Shown here one piece after another: positions 26,697-36,261 of a DNA stretch of 64,000 nucleotides. Under the pieces are notes generated by a model. That model worked only from the letters and a program-made list of their open reading frames with translations. It ran no database searches and had not been told where the DNA came from. A program made the position numbers and the translations under genes. Source of the stretch: Labedaea rhizosphaerae (lineage in GTDB: Bacteria; Actinomycetota; Actinomycetes; Mycobacteriales; Pseudonocardiaceae); the NCBI RefSeq assembly GCF_004362825.1, contig NZ_SNXZ01000002.1:925365-989364 (forward strand), given 5' to 3'. Numbering within the stretch: position 1 is the first letter of the stretch; each line of letters opens with the position of its first letter.

Positions 26697-26787
26697 TTTA
26701 GCACGCTGCGGTCAGGGTCAAGGGTTGCGAAGCAATCGGCGAAGCCGACGCCGAAGGCGCCCTTGATGCTGACCGCAGCGTGCTAAA
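26697..26787. repeat. Perfect cloverleaf-forming palindromic element
   Basis: The outer arms TTTAGCACGCTGCGGTCAG (26697-26715) and its exact reverse complement (26769-26787) enclose a second stem TCAAGGG/CCCTTGA (26718-26724 with 26760-26766). Inside lie three adjoining hairpins, each with a GAA loop: TTGC-GAA-GCAA, TCGGC-GAA-GCCGA and CGCC-GAA-GGCG. Every base from 26725 to 26759 is paired except the three loops. Confidence 0.92.
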
Positions 26788-26853
26788 CAATTAAGCCAGA
26801 GGTTGAGACCGGCAACAGAACGGCAACAGAACGACAACCGTAGAATGGGAGGC

Positions 26854-27009
26854 ATGACAGAAGAGGGTGGCGAGTCGGTGTGCTGGCTGGACCGCGTGTG
26901 CCCGGACTGCGGCCTGCTGGTAGAGGACGTGGACCTGCCCGCGCCCTGCCCCAGATGCGGCGCCACCGTCCCCTCCGATTCCCAGGAGCGCCCAGGAGAA
27001 CTGACGTGA
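26854..27009 (+). CDS. Small zinc-ribbon protein
   Basis: A 51-residue protein with two CxxC knuckles, CPDCG and CPRCG, 17 residues apart: a rubredoxin-like zinc ribbon. Its stop overlaps the GTG of the following membrane protein by GTGA, which argues that it is real. The start is uncertain: the ATG at 26854 is preceded by GGGAGG only one base away, and an ATG at 26845 lacks a site. It may be a metal-binding adaptor for the membrane protein. Confidence 0.65.
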   Translation: MTEEGGESVCWLDRVCPDCGLLVEDVDLPAPCPRCGATVPSDSQERPGELT

Positions 27010-27428
27010 CCCAGCTGCTCGTCGCCGTCGTGTTCCTCTGGCTCGGCATGGTGCTGGCCATCTCGTTCCTGGAAGCGCCGCTGAAGTTCCGCGCACCCGG
27101 CGTCACCGTGCCGATCGGGCTGGGGATCGGGCGGCTGGTGTTCCGCGCGCTCAACGCGGTCGAGGCGATCTTCGCCGTCGTCGTGGTGGTGACCCTGGTC
27201 GCGGGCACGCCGACGACCGCGGTCTTCGTCACGGCGGTGCTCGCCGTCGTGGTGCTGGCGGTGCAGCTCGGCGGGATCCGCCCGGTGCTGAACCGGCGCT
27301 CGGACCGGGTGCTCGCGGGCGAGGAGCTGCCACGGTCGCGGGCGCACCTCGGCTACATCGCGACCGAAGTGATCAAGGTGGCCGCGCTCGTCGTCACCGG
27401 CGTGCTCGCGGTGACCGGCCTGTCCTGA
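27006..27428 (+). CDS. Small integral membrane protein
   Basis: A 140-residue protein with four membrane helices and conserved-looking polar positions (GMVLAISFLEAPLKFRAPGV, then GLGIGRLVFRALNAVE). It resembles a family of short uncharacterised bacterial membrane proteins. GTG start, coupled to the zinc-ribbon gene by 4 bp. It ends 8 bp from the convergent sensor gene. No function assigned. Confidence 0.72.
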   Translation: MTQLLVAVVFLWLGMVLAISFLEAPLKFRAPGVTVPIGLGIGRLVFRALNAVEAIFAVVVVVTLVAGTPTTAVFVTAVLAVVVLAVQLGGIRPVLNRRSDRVLAGEELPRSRAHLGYIATEVIKVAALVVTGVLAVTGLS

Positions 27429-27436
27429 CGCCGGGT

Positions 27437-30400
27437 TTACGAACCGGTGTCGTAGTCCAGCAACACCCGCATCGTCACGGTCGTGCCGTCGGTGGTCTGC
27501 CCCAGCTCCACTTCGTCCATCACCGCACGCATCAAGACGATTCCCCGGCCGCGGAACGGATCCGCGGCCGGATCGGGTTTGCGCCAGGCGCCGTGGTCAG
27601 CCACCGAGATGGTGAGGTCGCGGCCGGTGATCTTGCCTTCGATGGTGAAGTCGGCGGTGTCCGGGCGGTCGGGCGGGTAGGCGTGCTCGACGGAGTTCGT
27701 GCAGGCCTCCCCCACGGCCAGCAGCACGTCCTCGGCCTGCTGGTGCGGGACCTCGTTGTCGGCCAGCCACGCCCGCAGCACGCCGCGGGCGGCGCCGACC
27801 TCGTCGGGCGCGGCGTGGAACGTGCGGCGCAGCGGTGTCGGCGGCCGGACCACGAGCATCGCGACGTCGTCGGTGAACCCGTCGCGCGGCGCCATGGCGG
27901 TCATGATCAGGTCGGCGATCTCGTGCGCGGGCCGGGCCCGGTGTTCGGCCAGCAGGGCGCTCGCCTGGTCGACGCCGGCGTCGAAGGGGCGACCGCGGCG
28001 CTCGACGAGCCCGTCGGTGTAGAGCAGCAAGGCCGCGGCGTCGCCGATGTCGGTGCGCGCGTTGCTCCGGCTGTTCTTGCCGACCACCCCCAGCACCGCG
28101 CCGTGCCCGGCGGTCAGCACCTCGATCACGCCGTCGTTCTTGGCGACGAGCCCGGGCGGGTGCCCGGCGTTGCTGTAGACCAGTTCGGCCGCCACGGGGT
28201 CGAGCACCGCGCAGAACACCGAAGTGCACCAGGCGTCCTCGATGTCGCGCGCGAAGCCGTCCAGCGCGGTCAGCGTGCCGGCCGGGTCGGCGGTGTGCAG
28301 CAGCATGGCGTGGCACGCGCTGCGCAGCTGTCCCATGACCGTGGCGGCGGCGAGCCCGTGCCCGACGCAGTCTCCCACGACGATGCCGATCCGGCCGTCG
28401 GTCAGCGTCACCACGTCGTACCAGTCGCCGCCGATCTCCAGTGGCGGGCTGGCCGGCTCGTAGTGCACGGCGAAACGCGGCGGCAGGTGCGCCGGGCCGA
28501 GGATCGCGTGCTGCAACGCCAGCGCGGTCTCGCGTTGCTGGTCGATCTCCTGTGCGCGGCGCAGGCCCTGGGCGAGGTGCCCGGCGAGCAACGCCAGCAA
28601 CGTCTCGTCCTCCCGGCTGAACCGCCTGCGTCCGCCGAGGTCGACCACCAGCACCAGCCGGCCGAGCGGGTGGTCGATGGTGATGCCGGTCAGGTCGCCG
28701 TGTTCGCTGTACAGGGACACCGGCAGCTGGAACGGCCGGTCCCGCAAGCGATCGGCGGCCTCGCGCAGGTCCGGCGCCACGTCGGCCCACACGCGGTCGG
28801 CCGGCTCGCTGTCGCCTTCGCCCGCGTAGACGGCGGTCGGTGCGCCGCCACGGGTGACGTAGGTGGCGGCGAGCACCCGCTTGGCGTGCCACAGCGCGCG
28901 GAACTCGGCCATGGCACCGGCGAGCGCGCCACCGAGGCTGCCCGCGCTGACCAGCCGCCAGCCCAGCGCGGACAACGCGCCCTCGCGCTGCACGGCGTAG
29001 TGCTCGGCGGTGATGTCGCGGAAGGTGCCGACGATCAGCTGCTCGCCGGTGTCGGGGTCGAAGGTGCGGCTGAACGTCACGCGCACCCACACCCGGTGCC
29101 GGTCCCGGTGCGTCACGGGCACCGTGATCGTGCCGCTCGGTGCCTCCAGCAGCGTCGCGAACGCGGTCCGCGCCTGCTGCTCCGCCTCCGGTTCGGACTC
29201 CGCGTCGGGCAGCCACGGGTGCCGGACCCGGTAGGGCAGGCCTTCCGGGCCGAAGCCGAGGATGGTGTCGAACGCGGCGTTGACCTCGATCACGGTGCCG
29301 TCGCCGCGGCAGACGAAGAAGCCCTCCTGCAAGGAGTCCACCATCGCGGTGCGCCACTCGTTCTGCCGGTTGCGCAGCCGTGACAGCTCGATCGTCGTGC
29401 GCACGCGGGCGAGCAGCTCGACCGACGAGAACGGCTTGACCAGGTAGTCGTCCGCGCCCGCGCGCAGGCCCGCGACGGCGGCCTCCTGCCCGGCGCGGGC
29501 GGAGAGCAGCACGACCGGGATGCCGGCTGTGCGTGGCGATGCCCGCAGCGCCGCGAGCGCGGCGAGCCCGTCCACCTTCGGCATCATGATGTCGCTGATC
29601 ACCAGGTCGGGCAGGTCGGTGCGGGCCCGGTCCAGCAACGCCTGCCCGTCGCCGACGGCGGTGACGGCGTAGCCGGGCGCCAGCAGCCGGGTCAGGTAGT
29701 CGCGCATGTCGGCGTTGTCGTCGGCGATCAGCACCCGGGCGAACGCGTGCTGCACCGACGTCCCGTCCGGCTGCGGCGCGTCGGCGTCGTCGGGCAGCCA
29801 GCGCAACGCCTCCTGCACGTACGGATCGGCCGGGTCGGTGGCGGTCCGGCTGTCCTCGTGGCCCGTGGCCACCGAGTTCCGCGGCAGGTGCGCCGAGCCG
29901 AAGGGCAGCGTGAGGGTGAACGTGGTCCCCTCGCCCTCGGTGGACTCGGCGTCGATCGTGCCGCCGTGCAGGTGGACCAGCTCCTGCACCAGCGCGAGCC
30001 CGATCCCGCTGCCCTCGTTGGAACGTCCCTGCGCGGACGGGATGCGGTGGAACCGCTCGAAGAGCCGCGGCATCTCGGCCACCGGGATCCCGATCCCGGT
30101 GTCGGACACCGTCACCACGGCGTGGTCGCCGCGGGCGGACACGCGCAGCGTGATCCCGCCCTCGAAGGTGAACTTCACCGCGTTGGAGAGCAGGTTCAGG
30201 ATGACCTTCTCCCACATGCCGCGGTCGACGTGGACCGGCTCGGCCAGCGGCGGGCAGTCCACGGTGAACCGCAGCCCGGCGCGGGAGACCGCCGACCGGA
30301 ACAGCCCGGCCAGCTCCGCGGTGACCGCCGCGAGGTCGACCGGCTCGTAGTGCGCCTCGACCCGACCGGCCTCGATGCTGGCGAAGTCCAGCAGCGTGTT

Positions 30401-31615
30401 CACCAGCTTGCCCAGCCGCAACCCGTTGCGGTGCACGAGATCCAGCTCGTCGAGCACCTGCTGGTCGCTGCCGGAGAGCATGTCTCGCAGGTGCTGCACG
30501 GGGCCCATCATCAACGTCAGCGGGGTGCGGAACTCGTGGCTGATGTTGGAGAAGAAGGCGGTCTTGGCCCGGTCGAGCTCGGCCAGCTCCTCGGCTTTGT
30601 GCTGCTGTGCCTGGTAGGCGACGGCCGCGTTGACCAGTCCCGCGGTCTGCCGGGCGATCAGGTACAGGAAGTTCTCATAGGTCCGGTCGAGTTTGCGCCC
30701 GGCGCTCGCCCCGAGCACCAACACCCCGATCGGGTCGGCACCGGTGGCACCGAACAACGGCAGCACCACGGCCTCGGTCGGGGTGGTCTTCCAGCCGCCG
30801 GTGGGCAGCCGGTCGAACTGCTCGCCCAGGTCGCGCACCACCAACGGGGCGCCCTCGGCGAAGACCTGCTCCACGGGCCAGCGCTCCGGCTGCCACCAGT
30901 CGGTCCCGTCCTCCGGGGTGGCGGTCACCGCCGGGAACTGCCCGGTACCGGGGTCGCGCAGGTACAGGGCGGCGAACGGCACGTCCAGCGTCGAGCGGGC
31001 GAGCACGTCCATGACCAGCCGGCACGCGGTCGTCACGTCGGTCGTCTTGCCCGCCTGCGCGCCCAGTTCGCGCAGCACGGCGAGGCGCCGTTGCCCGATG
31101 AACCCCTCGGTGGTGTCGGTGACGGCGGTGAACACGCCACGCACGTCGCCGTCGTCGTCGTAGAGCGGGCTGTAGGAGTAGGTCCAGTAGGTCTCTTCCC
31201 AGTAGCCGTGCCGGTCCATCGGCAGCAGCAGGTCCTCCGACCAGGTGGAGGTGCCGGTGGCGAGGACCGACTCGAGCATCGGCCCGACGATGTGCCAGAT
31301 CTCGCCCCAGACCTCGGGGCCGGTCTTCCACAGACCGGGGTGCTTGCTGCCCATCAACGCGATGTAGGCGTCGTTGTACATGAACCGCAGGTCCGCGCCC
31401 CACCACACGATCATGGGGAACCGCGACGTCAGGACGATCTGGACGGCGGCGCGCAGGCCTTCGCTCCACCCGGACGGCGCACCGACGTCCGTTTCTTCCC
31501 ACGGGAAGGCCCGCATGCGGGCAGCCATCTCGCCGTCGCCGGGGAACACTCGCGGCAACGCGGCGGACCCGGACTCGTCGGCGTCGTCGGCGTCGTCCGC
31601 CGGTGCGGTGCTCAT
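27437..31615 (-). CDS. Giant hybrid sensor: PAS-GAF-histidine kinase-receiver-PAS-GAF-PP2C phosphatase-RsbW-like kinase
   Basis: A 1392-residue soluble protein. Approximate order: PAS 40-160; GAF 175-340; HisKA with FFSNISHEFRTPLTL (His near 357); HATPase 460-600; receiver 625-740 (LVISDIMMP, Asp near 675); PAS 755-870; GAF-like 880-1015; SpoIIE/RsbU-type PP2C phosphatase 1040-1255 (GGDWYDV, GDCVGHGLAA, DGFTDDVAML); and a terminal RsbW-like ATPase 1262-1388 (GEACTNSVEHAY, RGRGIVLMRAVMD). It joins a phosphorelay to the partner-switching machinery that frees stress sigma factors. The ATG at 31615 is the likely start. No anti-sigma antagonist gene is adjacent. Confidence 0.9.
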   Translation of the reverse strand: MSTAPADDADDADESGSAALPRVFPGDGEMAARMRAFPWEETDVGAPSGWSEGLRAAVQIVLTSRFPMIVWWGADLRFMYNDAYIALMGSKHPGLWKTGPEVWGEIWHIVGPMLESVLATGTSTWSEDLLLPMDRHGYWEETYWTYSYSPLYDDDGDVRGVFTAVTDTTEGFIGQRRLAVLRELGAQAGKTTDVTTACRLVMDVLARSTLDVPFAALYLRDPGTGQFPAVTATPEDGTDWWQPERWPVEQVFAEGAPLVVRDLGEQFDRLPTGGWKTTPTEAVVLPLFGATGADPIGVLVLGASAGRKLDRTYENFLYLIARQTAGLVNAAVAYQAQQHKAEELAELDRAKTAFFSNISHEFRTPLTLMMGPVQHLRDMLSGSDQQVLDELDLVHRNGLRLGKLVNTLLDFASIEAGRVEAHYEPVDLAAVTAELAGLFRSAVSRAGLRFTVDCPPLAEPVHVDRGMWEKVILNLLSNAVKFTFEGGITLRVSARGDHAVVTVSDTGIGIPVAEMPRLFERFHRIPSAQGRSNEGSGIGLALVQELVHLHGGTIDAESTEGEGTTFTLTLPFGSAHLPRNSVATGHEDSRTATDPADPYVQEALRWLPDDADAPQPDGTSVQHAFARVLIADDNADMRDYLTRLLAPGYAVTAVGDGQALLDRARTDLPDLVISDIMMPKVDGLAALAALRASPRTAGIPVVLLSARAGQEAAVAGLRAGADDYLVKPFSSVELLARVRTTIELSRLRNRQNEWRTAMVDSLQEGFFVCRGDGTVIEVNAAFDTILGFGPEGLPYRVRHPWLPDAESEPEAEQQARTAFATLLEAPSGTITVPVTHRDRHRVWVRVTFSRTFDPDTGEQLIVGTFRDITAEHYAVQREGALSALGWRLVSAGSLGGALAGAMAEFRALWHAKRVLAATYVTRGGAPTAVYAGEGDSEPADRVWADVAPDLREAADRLRDRPFQLPVSLYSEHGDLTGITIDHPLGRLVLVVDLGGRRRFSREDETLLALLAGHLAQGLRRAQEIDQQRETALALQHAILGPAHLPPRFAVHYEPASPPLEIGGDWYDVVTLTDGRIGIVVGDCVGHGLAAATVMGQLRSACHAMLLHTADPAGTLTALDGFARDIEDAWCTSVFCAVLDPVAAELVYSNAGHPPGLVAKNDGVIEVLTAGHGAVLGVVGKNSRSNARTDIGDAAALLLYTDGLVERRGRPFDAGVDQASALLAEHRARPAHEIADLIMTAMAPRDGFTDDVAMLVVRPPTPLRRTFHAAPDEVGAARGVLRAWLADNEVPHQQAEDVLLAVGEACTNSVEHAYPPDRPDTADFTIEGKITGRDLTISVADHGAWRKPDPAADPFRGRGIVLMRAVMDEVELGQTTDGTTVTMRVLLDYDTGS

Positions 31616-31735
31616 TGCCACTCGATGCCGCGCATGACTACCCGTCCTTCCACGCCGGGTTCCAGCATCACACAAACCGGCAGCGGAGGAACACGCCTGA
31701 GCGATCGTGTCGCTTTTCGCCGACCTGTGGCGCCG

Positions 31736-32029
31736 TCAACGCGTGGGCCGCGCCGGCCGGTGCACGGTGGGCCGGTGCACCGGGGTGCCGCGGCGAGCCC
31801 GCGTGGACGCGGTCGCCACCACCGCGCGCCGAACCGCCCGCCGGTGCGCGATCAACCCGGCGAGGCCCGCGATGACCAAGGCCACGGCGAACACCCCCAC
31901 GGCCGACTCCACCAGCGGCGCGCGCACCGTGGACGCCTGCGCCCAGGTCGCCGCCAGGACCAGCAGCAGCGTGCCGGCCACCACGCACAGGGCGCTGTCG
32001 GCCCTGGTCACGCGTCGATCGTCTCGCAC
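31736..32029 (-). CDS. Small membrane protein with basic C-terminus
   Basis: A 97-residue protein with two membrane helices (ALCVVAGTLLLVLAATWAQA and SAVGVFAVALVIAGLAGLIA) and an Arg/Pro/His-rich tail. The start is GTG at 32029 or GTG at 32011. It follows copA on the same strand but is separated from it by a strong hairpin, so it may be transcribed apart. Function unknown. Confidence 0.6.
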   Translation of the reverse strand: MRDDRRVTRADSALCVVAGTLLLVLAATWAQASTVRAPLVESAVGVFAVALVIAGLAGLIAHRRAVRRAVVATASTRARRGTPVHRPTVHRPARPTR

Positions 32030-32035
32030 CTGAAA

Positions 32036-32080
32036 CCCCGTTCCCCGACGTGTAGGAACTCAGATACCCGGGGAACGGGG
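32036..32080 (-). terminator. Terminator hairpin after copA
   Basis: CCCCGTTCCCCG at 32036-32047 and CGGGGAACGGGG at 32069-32080 form a perfect 12-bp stem around a 21-base loop, 15 bp after the copA stop codon. Confidence 0.75.
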
Positions 32081-32094
32081 CGACCAAACAGCGG

Positions 32095-34314
32095 TCAGGC
32101 GAACCGGCGCAGCCGCAGGCTGTTGCTGACCACGAACACCGACGAGACGGCCATCGCGGCGCCGGCGAGCATCGGGTTCAGCAGTCCCATGGCGGCCAGC
32201 GGCAGCGCGGCGACGTTGTAGGCGAATGCCCAGAACAGGTTGCCCTTGATGGTGCCGAGCGTGCGCCGCGACAGGCGGATGGCGTCCACGGCCGCGCGCA
32301 GGTCGCCGCGCACCAGCGTGAGGTCGCTGGCCTCGATGGCCACGTCGGTGCCGGTGCCCATCGCCAGGCCCAGGTCGGCCTTGGCCAGCGCGGCGGCGTC
32401 GTTGACGCCGTCGCCGACCATCGCCACGACCCGGCCTTCGGCCTGCAGCCGCGCCACGACGTCGACCTTGTCCTTGGGCAGGACCTCGGCGATCACCTCG
32501 TCGATGCCGACCTCGGCGGCCACGCTCCTGGCCGCGGCTTCGTTGTCGCCGGTGAGCAGGACCGGCCGCAGCCCGAGCGCACGCAGGCCGCGCACGGCCT
32601 CGGCGGAGGTGGGCTTGACGGTGTCGGCCACGGACAGCAGCGCACGCGCGTGCCCGTCCCAGGCGACGAACACCGCCGTGTGCCCCTTGTCCTCGGCGAT
32701 CGCCTTGGCGTGCGCGAGTTCCTCGTCGATCGCGATCCCCCGGTCGGCCAGCAGGCTCGCCCGGCCGACCAAGACGGTGCGGCCGTCGACGACACCCTGC
32801 ACGCCCAACCCTTCGATGTTGCGGAAGTCGGTGACGTCCGGGAGGTCCTCGCCCGCCGCCGCGCTGACGGCCTTGGCGATGGGGTGCTCCGAGGCGTGTT
32901 CCAGGGCGCCCGCGATGCGCAGTGCCTCGTCCGGATCGACACCGACGCCGGCCCGGGTGTCCACAAGGGACATCTTGCCGGTGGTGACGGTGCCGGTCTT
33001 GTCCAGCACGATGGTGTCGACCTGGCGGGTGGACTCCAGCACCTCGGGTCCCTTGATCAGGACGCCGAGCTGAGCACCACGCCCGCTGCCGACCAGCAAC
33101 GCGGTCGGCGTCGCCAACCCCAGCGCACACGGGCACGCGATGATCAGCACGGCGACCGCCGCCGTGAACGCGGCCGTCGCGCCGGAGCCCGCGCCCATCC
33201 AGAAGGCGAACGTGCCGACGGAAAGCGCGATCACGATGGGCACGAACACCGCGGAGATCCGATCGGCCAGGCGCTGCACGGGCGCCTTGCCCGTCTGCGC
33301 CTCTTCGACCAGCCGCGCCATCTGCGCCAGCTGGGTGTCCGCGCCGATCCGGGTGGCCCGCACGACCAGCCGGCCGCCGGCGTTCACCGTCGCGCCGACC
33401 ACCGCGTCGCCGACGCCGACCTCGACCGGCACCGACTCGCCGGTCAGCATCGCCTCGTCGACCGCCGAGCTGCCCTCGACGACCACGCCGTCGGTCGCGA
33501 TCTTCTCGCCGGGGCGCACGACGAACTCGTCGCCCACGACCAGTTGCGCCACCGGGATCCGCTGCTCGCGACCGTCGCGGCGGACGGCGACGTCCTTGGC
33601 ACCAAGGTCGAGAAGGGCCCGCAGCGCGGCACCGGCGCGGCGCTTGGCCCGTGCCTCGAAGTAGCGCCCGGCCAGGATGAACGTGGTCACCCCGGCGGCG
33701 ACCTCCAGGTACAGGGTGCTGTCCCCCGCCATCCGCTCGATGGTCAGGCGGAAGCCGTCGCGCATGCCCGGCGTGCCCGCGGTGCCGAAGAACAAGGCGT
33801 AGAGCGACCAGCCGAACGCGGCGGCGACGCCGAGCGAGATCAGCGTGTCCATGGTCGCGGTGCCGTGGCGCAGGTTGGTGAACGCCGCCTTGTGGAAGGG
33901 CAGCGCACCCCACACCACGACCGGCGCGGCCAGGGCCAGCGAGAGCCACTGCCAGTTGGTGAACTGCAACGGCGAGACCATCGCGAGCGCGATCACCGGC
34001 ACGGTCAGCACGGCGGAGACGACCAGCCGCTGCCGAAGCGACGCGGCCGGGTCGTGCTCGGCTTGCGCCGGTTCGGACTCGTCCTCGGGCGACGGCGGCA
34101 GCTCGGCGGTGTACCCGGCGGCCTCGACGACCTTGACCAGGTCGATGGGCGGCATGGTCGGCGGGAACACCACGGCCGCCTTCTCGGTGGCGTAGTTCAC
34201 CGTCGCGGACACGCCTTCGACCTTGTTGAGCTTGCGCTCGATGCGGGCGGCGCACGAGGCACAGGTCATGCCGCCGATTGCCAGTTCGAGCCGCTGCTGC
34301 GCGGGCGCGGTCAT
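32095..34314 (-). CDS. copA: Copper-exporting P1B-type ATPase
   Basis: A 739-residue P-type ATPase. One N-terminal heavy-metal-associated domain carries [10 protein letters not shown]. Eight membrane helices follow, with CPC in [16 protein letters not shown] for transmembrane metal binding; also LTGESVP (actuator), DKTGT (phosphorylated Asp), the SEHPIA P1B signature and [12 protein letters not shown]. The CPC plus GMTCASC set is that of Cu(I) export pumps. It overlaps the upstream exported protein gene by ATGA and shares its copper-type operator. Confidence 0.95.
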   Translation of the reverse strand: MTAPAQQRLELAIGGMTCASCAARIERKLNKVEGVSATVNYATEKAAVVFPPTMPPIDLVKVVEAAGYTAELPPSPEDESEPAQAEHDPAASLRQRLVVSAVLTVPVIALAMVSPLQFTNWQWLSLALAAPVVVWGALPFHKAAFTNLRHGTATMDTLISLGVAAAFGWSLYALFFGTAGTPGMRDGFRLTIERMAGDSTLYLEVAAGVTTFILAGRYFEARAKRRAGAALRALLDLGAKDVAVRRDGREQRIPVAQLVVGDEFVVRPGEKIATDGVVVEGSSAVDEAMLTGESVPVEVGVGDAVVGATVNAGGRLVVRATRIGADTQLAQMARLVEEAQTGKAPVQRLADRISAVFVPIVIALSVGTFAFWMGAGSGATAAFTAAVAVLIIACPCALGLATPTALLVGSGRGAQLGVLIKGPEVLESTRQVDTIVLDKTGTVTTGKMSLVDTRAGVGVDPDEALRIAGALEHASEHPIAKAVSAAAGEDLPDVTDFRNIEGLGVQGVVDGRTVLVGRASLLADRGIAIDEELAHAKAIAEDKGHTAVFVAWDGHARALLSVADTVKPTSAEAVRGLRALGLRPVLLTGDNEAAARSVAAEVGIDEVIAEVLPKDKVDVVARLQAEGRVVAMVGDGVNDAAALAKADLGLAMGTGTDVAIEASDLTLVRGDLRAAVDAIRLSRRTLGTIKGNLFWAFAYNVAALPLAAMGLLNPMLAGAAMAVSSVFVVSNSLRLRRFA

Positions 34315-35216
34315 CGGTGCGCCTCCTCGGATGAGTCCACAGTGAACTGTGCGGTGTGGACTGTGCCATGGTGCTGGAAGTCCAGGTAGAGCCGGTACCG
34401 GCCGGGCGTGGGCACCTCGGTCATGAACTTGACCTCCGGTCCCGCGGTGGTGGACTCCTGCGGGTGGACGTGCAGGTAGCCGAGGTCGGTGGCCCGCAGC
34501 ACGACCAGGTGCCCGTAAGCCCCAAGATACGTCTGCAGGTCGGTGACCGGGTGACCACCTCGGGTGATGGTCGCCGTGAGCTCGGCCTCCTTGCCCGCCT
34601 CGAGGTGCCCGTTGATGGTGACGCGGTATCCGTCCACGGTGGTCGAGGTCACCTCGGGACCGTCCGGTCGCGGCTGGAACGTCCCCGGCACCTGCAGCTC
34701 CGTGCCGAGCACCGTCGCCTCGCCACCCTCGGGCACGAAGTCGGTGAAGAGCCGGTAGCTGCCCGGTGCGGTGAGCTTCAGCGGGATGCGCCAGGTGCCG
34801 TCGGCCGCCATCGTCGGGTGCACGTGCTGGAACCCGGCGCCGTCGCGGCGCACGAGCACCAGGTGCAGCCGCTTCTCGTGCTTGAGGGCGAACTTCGTGA
34901 TGGCCGTGCCGTGGTCGTCGACGATTCGGAACGTGAACTGCTTGGTCATCCCGGAGGCCAGCGTCGTGGTCGGCGTTTCCAGCCGGTAGCCGTTGCTCGC
35001 CGACGCGAGGCCTGGCAACACGTCCGTCGCGCCGCCCTCGTGACCGCCGTGCTCTTCCATGCCAGGCATACCCGTACTGGGCATGTCCGGGGCCATCGCC
35101 GCCATCGGCGGCGGCTCCGTCTGCAGCGGACCGACGCCCGCCCCGATCGCCCATGCCCCGCCGAACACGACAGCGAGCGCGAGGCCGTAGCCCGTGAGCT
35201 TCGTTCCGGTCTTCAT
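34311..35216 (-). CDS. Exported Met/His-rich protein of the copper operon
   Basis: A 301-residue protein with an N-terminal signal or anchor ([19 protein letters not shown]), a Met/His-rich copper-binding-like stretch at about 38-62 ([20 protein letters not shown]), and two similar beta-rich repeats, each ending in an HVHP motif (GFQHVHPTM and GYLHVHPQE). The motifs suggest copper capture outside the membrane. First gene of the operon with copA (4-bp overlap). The ATG at 35216 lies just 9 bases from the operator, so the leader is very short. Confidence 0.8.
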   Translation of the reverse strand: MKTGTKLTGYGLALAVVFGGAWAIGAGVGPLQTEPPPMAAMAPDMPSTGMPGMEEHGGHEGGATDVLPGLASASNGYRLETPTTTLASGMTKQFTFRIVDDHGTAITKFALKHEKRLHLVLVRRDGAGFQHVHPTMAADGTWRIPLKLTAPGSYRLFTDFVPEGGEATVLGTELQVPGTFQPRPDGPEVTSTTVDGYRVTINGHLEAGKEAELTATITRGGHPVTDLQTYLGAYGHLVVLRATDLGYLHVHPQESTTAGPEVKFMTEVPTPGRYRLYLDFQHHGTVHTAQFTVDSSEEAHR

Positions 35217-35224
35217 GCTCCGAT

Positions 35225-36169
35225 TTATACCCCTTGGGGGTAGGGGTAGGCAACCGGTGTCCAGGTCGATCCAGTCCAGGTCGGTTCGTCGAAAGTGGCC
35301 TTCGTGCGCAGGCAATGCGCCCGCAACGCGGCCAGCGCCGGGTGCGGGTTGCCGATCCGCCAGACCAGCGAATGCGGGTACACCGGCATCGGCGCGCGCA
35401 GCGGGATGCGGCGCAGGTCGTAGTCGGCCGGCCACAACAACTGCGTGTGCTCGCCGACCAGGGTGGTGAGCGTGGCCGAGTCCGCGATGACGTCCAGCAG
35501 CGGCTCGGTGCCGTAGTGCGGGCCGACCACGTCGATGGTGAGCCCGAACGCCTCGGCGAACGCGTCGTAGTAGGCGGTCCACTCGGTGCCGGCCACGAGA
35601 CCGGGCATCCAGATCGGGTACGGCGCGAGGTCCGCGGGCGTGAGCGTGCGGGCATCGGCGAGCGGGTGGCGTGGGCCGGTGAGCAGCTGGATGGGTTCGT
35701 CGTAGACCCGTTCGGCGGCCAATCCCTCCGGCAGGTCGGGCACCGCGCGTACGGCCGCGTCGATGGTGCCGTCGGCCAGCGCGGCGAGCGCGGCGCGCCC
35801 GTCGACGAGCGTGACCACGTCCAGTTCGGTGTCCGGCTGAGCCCGGTGGAATTCCCGCAACAGCCGCGCCGGGCCGAGGCGCCGGCCGACGATCTCCACC
35901 CGCAACGGGCGCCCCCCGGGACGCACCGAATCGGCGGCGCGCCGGGCCACGCGCAACAACTCGCGGGCGTGAGGCAGGAACGCCTGCCCGTCGATGGTCG
36001 GCACGGCCCCGCGGCCGGTGCGGGTGAGCAGCCGCACGCCGAGTTCACGCTCCAGGGCCGCGATCCGTTTGGACACAGCCTGTTGCGTGATCCCGAGGTC
36101 GGCGGCGGCATCGGCGAAACGGCCGGTCTCGACGACCGCGGCGAAGGTCTCCACAGCTGACAGATCCAC
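35225..36169 (-). CDS. LysR family regulator
   Basis: A 314-residue LysR regulator. The winged helix is at 1-60 ([37 protein letters not shown]) and a periplasmic-binding-like effector domain at about 85-300. The GTG at 36169 is chosen because the HTH starts directly after it. It is divergent from the MFS gene, with a palindrome in the gap. Its final codons (PYPQGV) are built from the copper operator sequence, so lysR and the copper operon share bases. Confidence 0.88.
   Translation of the reverse strand: MDLSAVETFAAVVETGRFADAAADLGITQQAVSKRIAALERELGVRLLTRTGRGAVPTIDGQAFLPHARELLRVARRAADSVRPGGRPLRVEIVGRRLGPARLLREFHRAQPDTELDVVTLVDGRAALAALADGTIDAAVRAVPDLPEGLAAERVYDEPIQLLTGPRHPLADARTLTPADLAPYPIWMPGLVAGTEWTAYYDAFAEAFGLTIDVVGPHYGTEPLLDVIADSATLTTLVGEHTQLLWPADYDLRRIPLRAPMPVYPHSLVWRIGNPHPALAALRAHCLRTKATFDEPTWTGSTWTPVAYPYPQGV
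35226..35242 (-). promoter_or_regulatory. CsoR-type copper operator with overlapping -10
   Basis: TATACCCCTTGGGGGTA is a near-perfect palindrome of the ATACCCC-GGGGTAT type bound by CsoR/RicR copper sensors. On the minus strand it leads into GGTATAAAT, a -10-like element 10-20 bases before the copper gene start. The site lies inside the last codons of lysR. No csoR gene is in the window. Confidence 0.7.
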
Positions 36170-36185
36170 GCGAGCCGATGGTAGG

Positions 36186-36202
36186 CACAACCACTGGTTG
36201 TG
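36186..36202. promoter_or_regulatory. LysR operator candidate CACAACCA-C-TGGTTGTG
   Basis: A perfect 8-bp inverted repeat with a single central base, 16 bp from the lysR start and 60 bp from the MFS start, in the position of a LysR autoregulation/activation site. Confidence 0.55.
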
Positions 36203-36261
36203 ACGCGCCCAGGTCGAGGTTGTTTGCGCCGACGGTCCCGGGATCGCTTGGATCTCGGCCC

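Noticed and set aside
26697-26787. A tRNA, because of the cloverleaf shape
   Set aside because: Arms are too long, there is no anticodon-loop or T-loop sequence, all loops are GAA, and no CCA-type acceptor end.
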